A stretch of 59,177 nucleotides of DNA from positions 1 to 59,177 of the forward strand of contig CAUGRT010000013.1 in the NCBI GenBank assembly GCA_959602045.1, read 5' to 3'. The notes under the pieces are model-generated. The model made no database searches and was not told the origin of the DNA. It saw only the letters and a program-made list of their open reading frames with translations. This document shows, one piece after another, positions 18,401-26,175 of this stretch; position 1 is the stretch's first letter, and each line of letters starts with the position of its first letter. A program made the translations under genes and the position numbers. Source of the DNA: an uncultured Clostridia bacterium. Lineage in GTDB: Bacteria > Bacillota > Clostridia > UBA1381.

Positions 18401-18627
18401 AAAATCATATCCGACCAGCCGCTGAAGCAACTCATATCGGTGCTGTGCCCTTGATATTTCACGGCACAAATCACATGAACCAATGCCGAAACGGCTATCA
18501 GTGCAATGATATAAACCGCATTTTCGCTTTTGCGCCCGATATTTTTCACGGCCGGCGCAAGATAAAATTGCCACAGCGCCGCGTAACCTATTGCAAAAAG
18601 CAAAAGGATCATCAGTATTGCAGTCAT
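15478..18627 (-). CDS. Two-module GT-C glycosyltransferase (GT-C + F5/8C-like + PMT)
   Basis: A membrane protein of 1049 residues with about 20 hydrophobic segments. Residues 1-430 form one GT-C module (acidic loop FTDYPPGYMYVLYVIGAL). After a charged cytoplasmic linker (KKPEKNAEKSPKKE) and a membrane segment, about 110 residues (AVEIDLGAEKDILELKLYLG to LTIMELGIMDSNG) resemble an F5/8-type beta-sandwich. The last 450 residues are a protein-mannosyltransferase-like module (YFDEIYHARTGYEF, WTHPPLGKDLIALG, RIATIDVYVTFF). Such enzymes transfer sugars from polyprenyl phosphate to proteins or surface polymers outside the membrane. The start at 18627 is chosen for GAGGTG six bases upstream. It follows queA closely. 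Confidence 0.82.
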   Translation of the reverse strand: MTAILMILLLFAIGYAALWQFYLAPAVKNIGRKSENAVYIIALIAVSALVHVICAVKYQGHSTDMSCFSGWSDMIFQGGISNFYASDAFTDYPPGYMYVLYVIGALKQLFQPTDGALWLLIKLPAILCDLLTGWLIYKIAHKHLGDGLSAAITGAYLLNPAVILDSSLWGQVDSVYTLLIVLMLYLLTDKKMIQAYFAFAVCIFVKPQALMFTPLILFGIIENVLLPEWDGKKFLQNLIGGLCAIALLFLLALPFGIGNVVSQYQATLASYPYLTVNAFNLWGALGQNWTELGTAMSIINYGTLTCIVLYAAYVFFKTKHEGKYYFCGAVLSFVTYMLSVKMHDRYAFPTMALLLVTFVYGLDLRSFILYAVSALTQFFNMAWVLFIYEQDINTYFKSPVIVAASLVNMLFLIYFIGVSQKYFVYNMVAAATPKKPEKNAEKSPKKEMHFKVSERSERLNIWDYIIMAAIVVVYSAIAFYHLGDRQAPQTFTDIGSENAVEIDLGAEKDILELKLYLGSYNLAEDRILEIAYGDENGAEIASSSVDSGAVFYWSEIPVNEKARYIRLSTRNLHLTIMELGIMDSNGAYLTPVNTNDPNVAPMFDEQALIPERTTYLNSTYFDEIYHARTGYEFVHSLDVYEWTHPPLGKDLIALGIKIFGMTPFGWRFMGTLFGVLMIPVLYLFARRFLKYQWAAALTTILFTFDFMHFAQTRIATIDVYVTFFIMLMYYFMYRYYQMSFYDTPIRKTLIPLALSGISMGLGIASKWTGIYAGTGLGILFFMTLYKRYSEYLYAKQNPEGTTDGIRHQHVIQSFIPNLRLTILWCCIFFVFVPMMIYGLSYIPYLKAPSSHGIKTIIENQSAIYAYHSKTVVESTHPFSSRWYEWIIMRRPIWYYSGEISDTVKEGISAFGNPLVWWIGIPAFILMVYRAITKKDKKAWFLIVAYVIQIVFWIPVTRTTFIYHYFPCVPFLTLMIGYCMRDIYDETEDTKIFGARMGKKQLAIILCCVYTAAAVGLFAMFYPVLSGAPCSVSYAQHWLKWFDSWVLLST

Positions 18628-18661
18628 TCTATTCACCTCATTCATATATTCAAAAATTCGG

Positions 18662-19687
18662 TTATCGGATCAGCATGGCGTCGCCGAAGCTGAAAAAGCG
18701 ATAACGTTCCCGAACCGCCTCGTGATATGCGTTTAAAATATGTTCCCTGCCGGCTAAGGCGCTGACTAACATAATCAGCGTGGACTCCGGAAGATGGAAG
18801 TTGGTAATCAAGGAGTCGATTACGTGAAACTCCTTTCCGGGATAAATGAAAATATCTGTCCATCCGGTCTGCTCCTTAAGCGGCAATCCGGCTTCGCCGA
18901 CGGTTTCCAGAACGCGCGTTGCGGTTGTTCCGACGGAAATCACGCGTTTTCCGGCAGCTTTTGTCTGATTGACAAGCTCCGCCGTTTCTTCGGGGAGAAT
19001 GTAAAATTCAGAGTGCATTTTGTGGTCGGTGATTTCCTCCGCCTTGACCGGACGAAACGTTCCCAAACCGACATGCAACGTCAGATAACCGATTTGAACA
19101 CCCTTGCTTTTGATTTTTTCAAGCAGCTCCGGCGTGAAGTGCAAGCCGGCGGTCGGCGCTGCGGCAGACCCCGGATTTTTGGCATAGACCGTCTGATAGC
19201 GGTTTTTGTCCTGTAGCTTTTCCGTAATATACGGCGGAATCGGCATTTCTCCCAGTCTGTCCAGAACCTCCTCAAAAACGCCGTCATAGCTGAATTTCAC
19301 CAAGCGGTTTCCGTCATTGACAATATCCAACACCTCGGCGCGGAGTTCACCGTTGCCAAAGACAAATTTTGTCCCCGGCTTGGCTCTGCGCCCCGGTTTC
19401 AAAATAACCTCCCATGTATCGAGCGTTTTTTTGTGCAGCAGCAAAAATTCAATCGCGCCGCCGGTGTCCTCACGCATACCGTAAAGTCTTGCCGGCAATA
19501 CCTTTGTATCGTTTAAGATCAGCGCGTCCCCCTCGTTCAGATAATCCGTTAAATCATAAAAATGCTTATGCTCGATTGCTCCGCTGTTTTTGTCCAATAC
19601 CATCAGCCGTGATGAGCTTCGGTCTTTGAGCGGCGTCTGCGCAATCAGCTCCTGCGGTAATTCATAGTAAAAATCAGATGTTTTCAA
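18662..19687 (-). CDS. queA: S-adenosylmethionine:tRNA ribosyltransferase-isomerase
   Basis: A 341-residue enzyme that adds the ribosyl part of SAM to preQ1 in tRNA, a late step of queuosine synthesis. Motifs: DFYYELPQELIAQTP at the N-terminus, LNDTKVLPARLYG, FHVIDSLITNFHLPES and LVSALAGRE. The start is probably TTG at 19687, with GGAG seven bases upstream; no nearby ATG fits the conserved N-terminus. It is 34 bases from the glycosyltransferase start, with which it is likely co-transcribed. Confidence 0.95.
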   Translation of the reverse strand: MKTSDFYYELPQELIAQTPLKDRSSSRLMVLDKNSGAIEHKHFYDLTDYLNEGDALILNDTKVLPARLYGMREDTGGAIEFLLLHKKTLDTWEVILKPGRRAKPGTKFVFGNGELRAEVLDIVNDGNRLVKFSYDGVFEEVLDRLGEMPIPPYITEKLQDKNRYQTVYAKNPGSAAAPTAGLHFTPELLEKIKSKGVQIGYLTLHVGLGTFRPVKAEEITDHKMHSEFYILPEETAELVNQTKAAGKRVISVGTTATRVLETVGEAGLPLKEQTGWTDIFIYPGKEFHVIDSLITNFHLPESTLIMLVSALAGREHILNAYHEAVRERYRFFSFGDAMLIR

Positions 19688-19759
19688 AATTATTCTCCGT
19701 CCCTTCGAATCCGTAAAACTTTTTTCTATTATATCACATTTCTTTCCAAAAGAAAAGTC

Positions 19760-20818
19760 TTATTCCTCTCTTTTTTCATCAACCAGTTCAAATCCGCGCA
19801 TAATCTCCTTACGCCGTTTGGAGGCGTACTGCGCATAGTAGCGGTGGGTTACATCAATATTTTTATGCCCCATCAGCTCCGCAACCATCTTAATATCCAC
19901 GCCATCCGCCAGAAGATTGCAGGCAAAGGTTCTTCTCAGAGCATGCGGACGGGTTTTGTCGGGATGGGTAATCCCTACGGTGGCGCAATATTTTTTCAGG
20001 ATTTTTTCAACGCCCCCAACCGTCATTCGCTTGCCCTGGCGGTTAATAAAGAGCGCCTCCGGATCTTTTAAATTTTCCATATCCTTTCGTTCCTTTAAAT
20101 AAGAAAACAATTCATTTTCCACTTGAACCGGCATGAAAATTTCCTGCTGCTCTCCGCCTTTGCGCGTTACAATAAACGATGAGGTGTCAAAGTCCAGATC
20201 ATCCAGATTGAGGTTGATCAGCTCGCTGACACGGCAGCCGGTTCCCAGATAGGTTGTAAACAGTGCGATGTCGCGTTGCTTGCGCCGCAGATATTCGCTC
20301 AGATCCCGTCCGGTGTAATACTTTTCGCCGTCATAAATCACATCAATCAAATCAATGGTTTCCTGGGTTGTCAGCGGCTTTTTCATTTTCTGATGCAGCT
20401 TTTTAAAATCCAGCTTGTCCGTCACATTCTGCGATATGAAATCATTTTTATACAAATAGGAAAACAAGCCGCGGATTCCGGATAGCTTGCGGTTAATTCC
20501 ATAGGCACTGTTGCGGCGAATCCGCTTGATTTTTCTTCCGGTAGGACTGATACATTCCGTTTCATATTCACGCAGATAGGCACTGAAAGCCGTTAAATCG
20601 CGAATCGTTACCTGCTCCATATCCTCCGGCGTGAAATTCTCGATATTCTCAATCTGCTTGAATTTAAATTTTTGAAGATACTCCAAAAAAATCTTAATAT
20701 CAATACTATACCCCAATTGCGTATTAATACTTTCTCCGGTATAAGCAATTTCAATATAATCATAAACAAAGTCGGGAAGTTTTGTCAAAAACTCCTGCAA
20801 GCGTGTATGCTTATTCAT
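19760..20818 (-). CDS. Tyrosine recombinase (XerC/XerD-like)
   Basis: A 352-residue site-specific recombinase, slightly longer than typical XerD (about 300). The N-terminal SAM-like core-binding domain covers about residues 15-130. The catalytic residues are in place: Arg in GTGCRVSELINLNLDDLD, His/Arg in RPHALRRTFACNLL, His in ELMGHKNIDVTHRYY and the Tyr at its end. It lies upstream of queA on the same strand, 72 bases apart. No phage genes adjoin it, so it is more likely a chromosomal recombinase than an integrase, but whether it resolves chromosome dimers cannot be told here. Confidence 0.88.
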   Translation of the reverse strand: MNKHTRLQEFLTKLPDFVYDYIEIAYTGESINTQLGYSIDIKIFLEYLQKFKFKQIENIENFTPEDMEQVTIRDLTAFSAYLREYETECISPTGRKIKRIRRNSAYGINRKLSGIRGLFSYLYKNDFISQNVTDKLDFKKLHQKMKKPLTTQETIDLIDVIYDGEKYYTGRDLSEYLRRKQRDIALFTTYLGTGCRVSELINLNLDDLDFDTSSFIVTRKGGEQQEIFMPVQVENELFSYLKERKDMENLKDPEALFINRQGKRMTVGGVEKILKKYCATVGITHPDKTRPHALRRTFACNLLADGVDIKMVAELMGHKNIDVTHRYYAQYASKRRKEIMRGFELVDEKREE

Positions 20819-20937
20819 AGCAATCCTCCATTCCGCTGCTTTGTGATACAGAAAAATCCATGATAGATTATACCATAATCTCCGTATAAATTCAAGCTGA
20901 TTCCGAAGATTCCGGCGGAAAAAGCGATTTTAGGGAT

Positions 20938-20959
20938 AAAATGTGCTTTGGCACATTTT
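20938..20959. promoter_or_regulatory. Perfect hairpin/operator between divergent genes
   Basis: AAAATGTGC pairs with GCACATTTT around TTTG. It lies between the recombinase (leftward) and the pyrimidine catabolic operon (rightward), about 45 bases upstream of the latter's -35 box. Neither gene needs a terminator here, so an operator is possible. The remaining gap 20819-21004 shows nothing else. Confidence 0.4.
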
Positions 20960-21004
20960 TGAATGTTAATTTTTGTGTCGAAATAACAAATTTAAAAAAA
21001 TGCA

Positions 21005-21033
21005 TTGACAAAGCACAGGCGGCTCTGTATAAT
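21005..21033 (+). promoter_or_regulatory. Consensus promoter of the pyrimidine catabolic cluster
   Basis: TTGACA (21005-21010), 17 bases, TATAAT (21028-21033): an exact sigma-A consensus. Confidence 0.9.
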
Positions 21034-21060
21034 GGAGACATAATAAATCTTGATTAAAAA

Positions 21061-21109
21061 ACGACAGGCAAAGGCGTCTTGAAAGAAGATGCGTTGCCTG
21101 TCGTTTTTC
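21061..21109 (+). terminator. Leader terminator / attenuator of the catabolic cluster
   Basis: ACGACAGGCA (21061-21070) pairs with TGCCTGTCGT (21095-21104), with a second inner stem GCGTCTT/GAAGATGC, followed by TTTTT. It sits between the consensus promoter and the first gene's ribosome-binding site, so transcription must pass it. The transcribed leader before it is only about 25 bases, too short for a usual riboswitch aptamer. Confidence 0.8.
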
Positions 21110-21135
21110 AGTTTCTGAGGAAAGGAAGTGTCGTT

Positions 21136-21915
21136 ATGACAGAGGCAAAAAATGTTGAAATCATGCTCAGGGATATTGGGATGGTTTATCGCACCAATGA
21201 CGGCAGAGATGTAACTGCCCTAACCGGTGTTACGCTGGATATTCAAAAAGGCGAGTTTGTTTCATTAGTCGGGCCGTCGGGCTGTGGTAAAACAACGTTG
21301 CTTCGGATTATTGCCGATCTGCTGACGCCATCATCCGGAGATATAAAAATTGCAGGAGAAACACCGCGTGAGGCGCGGCTGAAAAGGCGGTACGGAATTG
21401 TATTCCAGAACGCGGTATTATATGAATGGAGAACGGTGAAGAAAAATATCATGCTTCCGCTTGAGATTATGCATGTACCGCTCAAAGAGCGGGAGGAACG
21501 GGCGGATCGGATGCTAGAGCTTGTCGGCTTGACCGAATTTACCAATCATTATCCCAATCAGCTTTCGGGCGGTATGCAGCAACGAGTCGGCATTGCGAGG
21601 GCGTTGGCGATTCAGCCGGAAATTCTGCTGATGGATGAACCGTTTTCCGCATTGGATGAGTTCACACGGGAAAAGCTGCATGTGGATTTATTGAGGATTT
21701 GGCGAAAGACCAACAAAACCATTATTTTCGTCACTCACAATATTCAAGAATCGGTTTTCCTATCGGATAAGGTTTGCGTACTTTCACCGCATCCGGGCAG
21801 GCTTTCCGCGGTGGTGGATATTGATCTTCCAAGACCGCGGACGATGGAGATGAAAAGCACTCCGGAATTTACCGAGCTTGTCGCAAAAGTACGAAACAGC
21901 TTTGAGGGCGTATGA
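21136..21915 (+). CDS. ABC transporter ATPase, NitT/TauT (SsuB/TauB/ThiZ-like)
   Basis: A 259-residue nucleotide-binding subunit. Walker A GPSGCGKTTLLR, signature LSGGMQQRVGIARALA, Walker B ILLMDEPFSALDE, switch His in IFVTHNIQES. The family powers uptake of nitrate, taurine, sulfonates and pyrimidine precursors. The start at 21136 is used: upstream in-frame codons lie inside the leader terminator and AAAGGAAG stands before 21136. It is the first gene of the importer (ATPase, two permeases, binding lipoprotein) heading the catabolic cluster. Confidence 0.92.
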   Translation: MTEAKNVEIMLRDIGMVYRTNDGRDVTALTGVTLDIQKGEFVSLVGPSGCGKTTLLRIIADLLTPSSGDIKIAGETPREARLKRRYGIVFQNAVLYEWRTVKKNIMLPLEIMHVPLKEREERADRMLELVGLTEFTNHYPNQLSGGMQQRVGIARALAIQPEILLMDEPFSALDEFTREKLHVDLLRIWRKTNKTIIFVTHNIQESVFLSDKVCVLSPHPGRLSAVVDIDLPRPRTMEMKSTPEFTELVAKVRNSFEGV

Positions 21916-21961
21916 GAACTATTGCATCTCAAAATTAAGCGCTTAGAACGGAGGATTGGAT

Positions 21962-22780
21962 ATGAAAGGGAAAATCACAGAAAAGAAGTATTTTATGACC
22001 GTTGTATGGATTGCTTTGATTATCGGATTATGGGAATTGTTTGCATTCATTGTCGGGGCAACAAAACGAACGCCCGAAAATATTCTTCCGCATCTGACGG
22101 GAATCATCGGATCGGTCATCAGCAATCGAACGATTAACGGCGGTCAGACAGCGATTCAGATGGTTATGACCAATGCGGCGGCAACCTTGTCGCGTGCCGG
22201 GATCGGATATTTAATCGGAATTGCTGGCGGCTTTACGCTTGCGCTTTTGATGAGTCTTTGGAAACCGATTGAAAAAATCGCATTTCCGTATCTTATGCTG
22301 ATACAGATGATCCCGATTTTGGGAATGGCTCCGATTATCAATGCGCTTACCGGGGATATTACCATTAGCCGTGTGGTGATAGCGGCGATTCTGACATTTT
22401 ATCCGGTTGCAACCAACACGCTTGCCGGGTTTAAGGCGGTGCAGAGGGAAAAGCATGAGTTGATGTATTCCTACGCGGCAAACAAATGGCAGGTGTACAT
22501 AAAAACGATGATTCCGGCGTGCGTTCCATACTTTTTCACCGGCTTAAAGATTTCAGCGCCGATGGCAATCACCGCGTCGATTCTGGTCGATACGCTTCAA
22601 GGCGGAGTCGGATTGGGATGCTTGTTATCGCAAGCACTGAAAGGGGCAATGACAAGATACGTTTTCTGGCAGATTGTATTTTTCAGCGCAATTATCGGAA
22701 TTTTGAGCTTTTCGGTAATGGGCTGGCTGGAATACTTGCTTTGTCCTTATAAAAGAACTGCAAAGTCTGTAAAGGAGTGA
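21962..22780 (+). CDS. ABC transporter permease, BPD_transp_1 (NitT/TauT type), subunit 1
   Basis: A 272-residue inner-membrane permease with about six transmembrane helices. The EAA-like coupling loop reads LMYSYAANKWQVYIKTMIPACVPYF. GGAGG seven bases before the ATG at 21962 sets the start; an in-frame TTG two codons earlier is less likely. It overlaps or abuts the second permease gene, as expected for a heterodimeric channel. Substrate is inferred from the neighbours to be a pyrimidine or a related ring compound. Confidence 0.9.
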   Translation: MKGKITEKKYFMTVVWIALIIGLWELFAFIVGATKRTPENILPHLTGIIGSVISNRTINGGQTAIQMVMTNAAATLSRAGIGYLIGIAGGFTLALLMSLWKPIEKIAFPYLMLIQMIPILGMAPIINALTGDITISRVVIAAILTFYPVATNTLAGFKAVQREKHELMYSYAANKWQVYIKTMIPACVPYFFTGLKISAPMAITASILVDTLQGGVGLGCLLSQALKGAMTRYVFWQIVFFSAIIGILSFSVMGWLEYLLCPYKRTAKSVKE

Positions 22781-22785
22781 TCGAG

Positions 22786-23583
22786 ATGATGAAAAAAAGA
22801 TTAGACTCTGTCACGTCTGTTGTTTATCCGCTGATATTTGGCATTATCATCGTGCTGATGTGGCAAAACGGCGTTCTGCATACGCTCCTGAAAACGGATG
22901 AATATATTCTTCCGTATCCGACGCGGATTTTCCGTATTATTGCGGATAACTCGGATAAAATTATGGATAATGTCGGAGCGTCAATGCTTGTGATCGTAGT
23001 CGGATTGCTGCTGGGTTCCGTTCTCGGCTATGCCGCTGCAATCGGTGCAACGCTGTCTCCGCGGTTCGGAAAGGGCGGATTGACCGTAATTTCAGCGTTC
23101 AATGCCATTCCGATTGTTGCGATGGCGCCGGTTATTATGAACTGGACAAAGGATGTCAGTCCCGAAGCGTCGGTGCGAAGTACCGTTGCAAAAATTATTG
23201 TGGTAACGCTGATGTGTATGGCATCCATGAGCATTAACGCACATCGCGGACTGACGGAGCTGAAACCGTTTTCGCTGGATTTGATGAAGTCCTATGCGGC
23301 GGATAAAAAGACGGTGTTCGTAAAGTTGCGGCTGCCGAACAGTATTCCGTATATTTTTACGGCATTGAAGGTCAGTGTTCCGGCAAGCGTCATTACGGCA
23401 CTGGTAAGCGAATATTTTGCGGAGTACCGCGCCGGAGTCGGCAGACAAATTCGTGAAAATATTCTGATCGCACAGTATGCAACGGCATGGGCATATATCG
23501 CGGTTGCCTGTATTATAGGCATTGTCTTATTTGTACTGCTTTTGGCAGTGGAGAGTATATTTTTGAAGAAAAGAAGGTCATAA
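22786..23583 (+). CDS. ABC transporter permease, BPD_transp_1 (NitT/TauT type), subunit 2
   Basis: A 265-residue permease, partner of the previous gene. Hydrophobic segments from about residue 12, EAA-like loop LDLMKSYAADKKTVFVKLRLPNSIPYIF, and a last helix near the C-terminus (AVACIIGIVLFVLLLAVESI). AAAGGAG precedes the ATG at 22786. The overlap region with the upstream stop codon suggests translational coupling. Confidence 0.9.
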   Translation: MMKKRLDSVTSVVYPLIFGIIIVLMWQNGVLHTLLKTDEYILPYPTRIFRIIADNSDKIMDNVGASMLVIVVGLLLGSVLGYAAAIGATLSPRFGKGGLTVISAFNAIPIVAMAPVIMNWTKDVSPEASVRSTVAKIIVVTLMCMASMSINAHRGLTELKPFSLDLMKSYAADKKTVFVKLRLPNSIPYIFTALKVSVPASVITALVSEYFAEYRAGVGRQIRENILIAQYATAWAYIAVACIIGIVLFVLLLAVESIFLKKRRS

Positions 23584-23648
23584 AGACATCGGGCGATTTT
23601 ATAATTTTCCGAAAGCTTATCTTCAAATAAATATAAATATTTTATGGG

Positions 23649-23677
23649 TTATGCTTTACAGCATGGAAAGGAAAGGG
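23649..23677 (+). promoter_or_regulatory. Short hairpin joined to the ribosome-binding site of the binding-protein gene
   Basis: ATGC (23651-23654) and GCAT (23661-23664) close a TTTACA loop; GGAAAGGAAAGGG follows at once, then the ATG at 23686. The same arrangement, with GTGC/GCAC arms, precedes the aminotransferase gene (29052-29065) and the recombinase gene (44750-44763). Confidence 0.5.
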
Positions 23678-23685
23678 TATAAAAA

Positions 23686-24762
23686 ATGAAAAAGTTATTT
23701 GCAGTATTCACATCAATCGCATTGTTTGCAACGGTATTGACCGGATGCGGAAAAAAAGAAGAAGCGTCAACAAGCGCAGACGGAAACACCATGACGGATG
23801 AGGAACGAATTGTTTCCGCGGCAAAGGATGGAAAAGTCGGAAACTGGGGGTTGGGAAATGAGTATGAAATCCAGGCTCTTTTGACAAAGTACGGTCAAAG
23901 CACCGATTATCTTGTACAGTCTTTCGACATGGATGGCTTTGATGACGGTTCCATCACATTGGCTTCGGCAATGACCTATAACGAATTAGGATTGGTAGTC
24001 AACGATTATGAGGGCGGCTATGGCTACGGTGATACGGTCGGAACAATTGATATGAACGACCAGGGCGTAGCGATGCTGGAGGATAATATCTTCTGTACGA
24101 AGGAGTTCGCAAAGAACAACCCCAATACGGTAAAAGCATTTCTGTCGGCATCCTTAAAGGGTTGGAAATATGCTTGCGAAAACCCGGAGGAGGCTGCGCA
24201 GATCGTATTTGAAGCCGGTTCATCCGTATCCTCGGATCATCAAAAGTATATGGCGCAGGAGGTTGCAAAGCTGATTCAGACCGATACGAAAGGCAATTCG
24301 GTTTCCGAATACGGCAAAATGGACGAAGAAGCAATGCAGCAGACGTTGGAGCTTGCGAAAAAGTACATCAAGCTGGATGATGCGGCAGCTGCTGAAAAGC
24401 TGAGCAAATTGACATTGGATGATATTCGCGACACCTCTTATGTTGAGGCGGCTAAAAATTCGGATTTCGGCACTCCTGAAAAGAAAGACGTTTCCATTCA
24501 GCTGAAATGGCTTCCGCAAGCGCAGTTTATGGGATATTTTGTAGCAAAGGCAAAGGGATATTATGATGAAGTCGGCTTGAATGTCAACATCGTTTCCGGC
24601 GGCGGTGATATTGGTGAAACAACGGCAGTCAACAACGGTACGGTGGATTTCGGTGTAACTTGGGTATCAAACTTGATTTCAGCAGATGCCGGCGGCATGG
24701 ACTTATTGGAGGTTGCGCAAATCTATCAGCGTTCAGGTCTGGTATTGGTATATAAGAAATAA
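23686..24762 (+). CDS. Substrate-binding lipoprotein, NMT1/THI5-like, apparently circularly permuted
   Basis: A 358-residue lipoprotein: signal peptide with lipobox LTGC (Cys at about residue 21). The usual family order starts with a block like LKWLPQAQFxGYFVAxxKGYY, then GVTWVSNLI, then QRSGLVLV, and only later the GNEYEIQALL and EEAA-rich second lobe. Here the protein begins with the second part (KVGNWGLGNEYEIQALLTKY at about residue 50) and ends with the normal N-terminal part (IQLKWLPQAQFMGYFVAKAK from about residue 270 to QRSGLVLVYKK at the stop). That is the pattern of a circular permutation. Gene order (after two permeases, before dihydropyrimidinase) makes it the receptor of the importer. 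The ligand is inferred: a pyrimidine base, dihydropyrimidine or hydantoin. Confidence 0.85.
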   Translation: MKKLFAVFTSIALFATVLTGCGKKEEASTSADGNTMTDEERIVSAAKDGKVGNWGLGNEYEIQALLTKYGQSTDYLVQSFDMDGFDDGSITLASAMTYNELGLVVNDYEGGYGYGDTVGTIDMNDQGVAMLEDNIFCTKEFAKNNPNTVKAFLSASLKGWKYACENPEEAAQIVFEAGSSVSSDHQKYMAQEVAKLIQTDTKGNSVSEYGKMDEEAMQQTLELAKKYIKLDDAAAAEKLSKLTLDDIRDTSYVEAAKNSDFGTPEKKDVSIQLKWLPQAQFMGYFVAKAKGYYDEVGLNVNIVSGGGDIGETTAVNNGTVDFGVTWVSNLISADAGGMDLLEVAQIYQRSGLVLVYKK

Positions 24763-24777
24763 GCAGGAGGGATTATC

Positions 24778-26130
24778 ATGGATTTACTGATTAAAAACGG
24801 AACGGTTGTCAACGGTTCGCAGCGATTTCAAGCGGACGTGGCGGTTGAAAACGGGAAGATTACGCAGATTGGCATAGATATAAAACCTGCGGAAAATACA
24901 AAAGTCATTGATGCATCGGGGAAACTGGTACTCCCCGGTGCGATCGACGCACACACCCATCTTGCAATGCCGTTTGGCGGCACGATTTCCTCTGATGACT
25001 ATTTCGCCGGAACAAGAGCCGCTGCCTGCGGCGGCACAACGACCGTTTTTGACTTTGTTCTTCAAGATTTCGGAGAAACGATGGTGGACGCGGTCAAGCG
25101 GCGCGATGCAATGTGCGCTCCCGTTGCCGCGGTGGATTATTCCTATCATATTGCGATCAAGGATGTGAGCGGTGATTTACTGGATTCCATTGAGGACGCG
25201 GTTCAATTCGGCGTTCCCTCGTTTAAGGTCTTTATGGTGTACGATTTCGGCGTGACTGACGGAGTTTTCTATCGGGTTCTGAAAAAGGCAAAGGAATGTG
25301 GCGCATTGATCGGAGTTCATGCGGAAAATAATGAGATGGTCAATACGCTTACGGCGCAATATCTGAGCGAGGGAAAAACAAGCGCATGGTATCATTATAT
25401 GTCGCGCCCCGAATTTGTCGAAGCCGAAGCGGATATTCGGGCGATTCAATGGGCAAAGGCATTGAACGCACCGCTTTATATCGTTCATCTTGCCAACAAG
25501 GACGGCGTGAGAGCGGTAACGGAGGCGAAAGACGAGGGCTATCAAATCTATGCGGAAACCTGTCCGCAATATCTTGAATTTACCTGCGATGTTTATCAGC
25601 GTGAGGATGGTCGCAACTTTGTCTGCTCACCGCCGATGAAAGGCGAGGAGAGCCGTCAGGCTTTATGGGCGGCAATTCAAAGGGGCGATATTGATACGAT
25701 CGCGACCGATCATTGTCCGTTCCAATCCTATGAAAAGGATTGGGGCAAGGATGATTTTACGAAAATCCCCAACGGCTGCGCCGGAATTGAAAACATGTAT
25801 CCATATATGCTTTCCGCCGCAAATGAGGGGAAAATCACCTATGAAAAGGCGGTTGAATTATGTGCGGAAAACCCGGCGAAAATCTTTGGATGTAAAACGA
25901 AGGGCAGTATTGAAGTCGGAAAGGACGCCGATCTTGTCATTTACAACCCCGATACGGAATTTACAATTACAAACAGCAAAATGCACTCAGATTGCGATCA
26001 TACCATCTGGGAGGGAATCCAATTAAAGGGTTATCCCGAACAAACCTATTCGCGCGGCAGACTTGTTTTTGATAAAGGTGAGTTTACCGGCGAAAAGGGT
26101 TGGGGCAAGTTTGTGAAATGTGTATTATAA
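24778..26130 (+). CDS. hydA: Dihydropyrimidinase (hydantoinase)
   Basis: A 450-residue cyclic amidohydrolase that opens dihydrouracil or dihydrothymine to N-carbamoyl-beta-amino acids, also hydantoins. Metal ligands: DAHTHLAMPFGG at about residue 57, the carboxylated lysine in PSFKVFMVYD, ETCPQYLEF and TDHCPF. Length and motifs match D-hydantoinase/dihydropyrimidinase rather than dihydroorotase. GGAGG lies just before the ATG, 15 bases after the binding-protein gene. It is followed by the dehydrogenase that would make its substrate. Confidence 0.93.
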   Translation: MDLLIKNGTVVNGSQRFQADVAVENGKITQIGIDIKPAENTKVIDASGKLVLPGAIDAHTHLAMPFGGTISSDDYFAGTRAAACGGTTTVFDFVLQDFGETMVDAVKRRDAMCAPVAAVDYSYHIAIKDVSGDLLDSIEDAVQFGVPSFKVFMVYDFGVTDGVFYRVLKKAKECGALIGVHAENNEMVNTLTAQYLSEGKTSAWYHYMSRPEFVEAEADIRAIQWAKALNAPLYIVHLANKDGVRAVTEAKDEGYQIYAETCPQYLEFTCDVYQREDGRNFVCSPPMKGEESRQALWAAIQRGDIDTIATDHCPFQSYEKDWGKDDFTKIPNGCAGIENMYPYMLSAANEGKITYEKAVELCAENPAKIFGCKTKGSIEVGKDADLVIYNPDTEFTITNSKMHSDCDHTIWEGIQLKGYPEQTYSRGRLVFDKGEFTGEKGWGKFVKCVL

Positions 26131-26175
26131 CCCAATGAAACCGTGCCGCTGATGGCGGTGGAAAGGAGGATTTTT

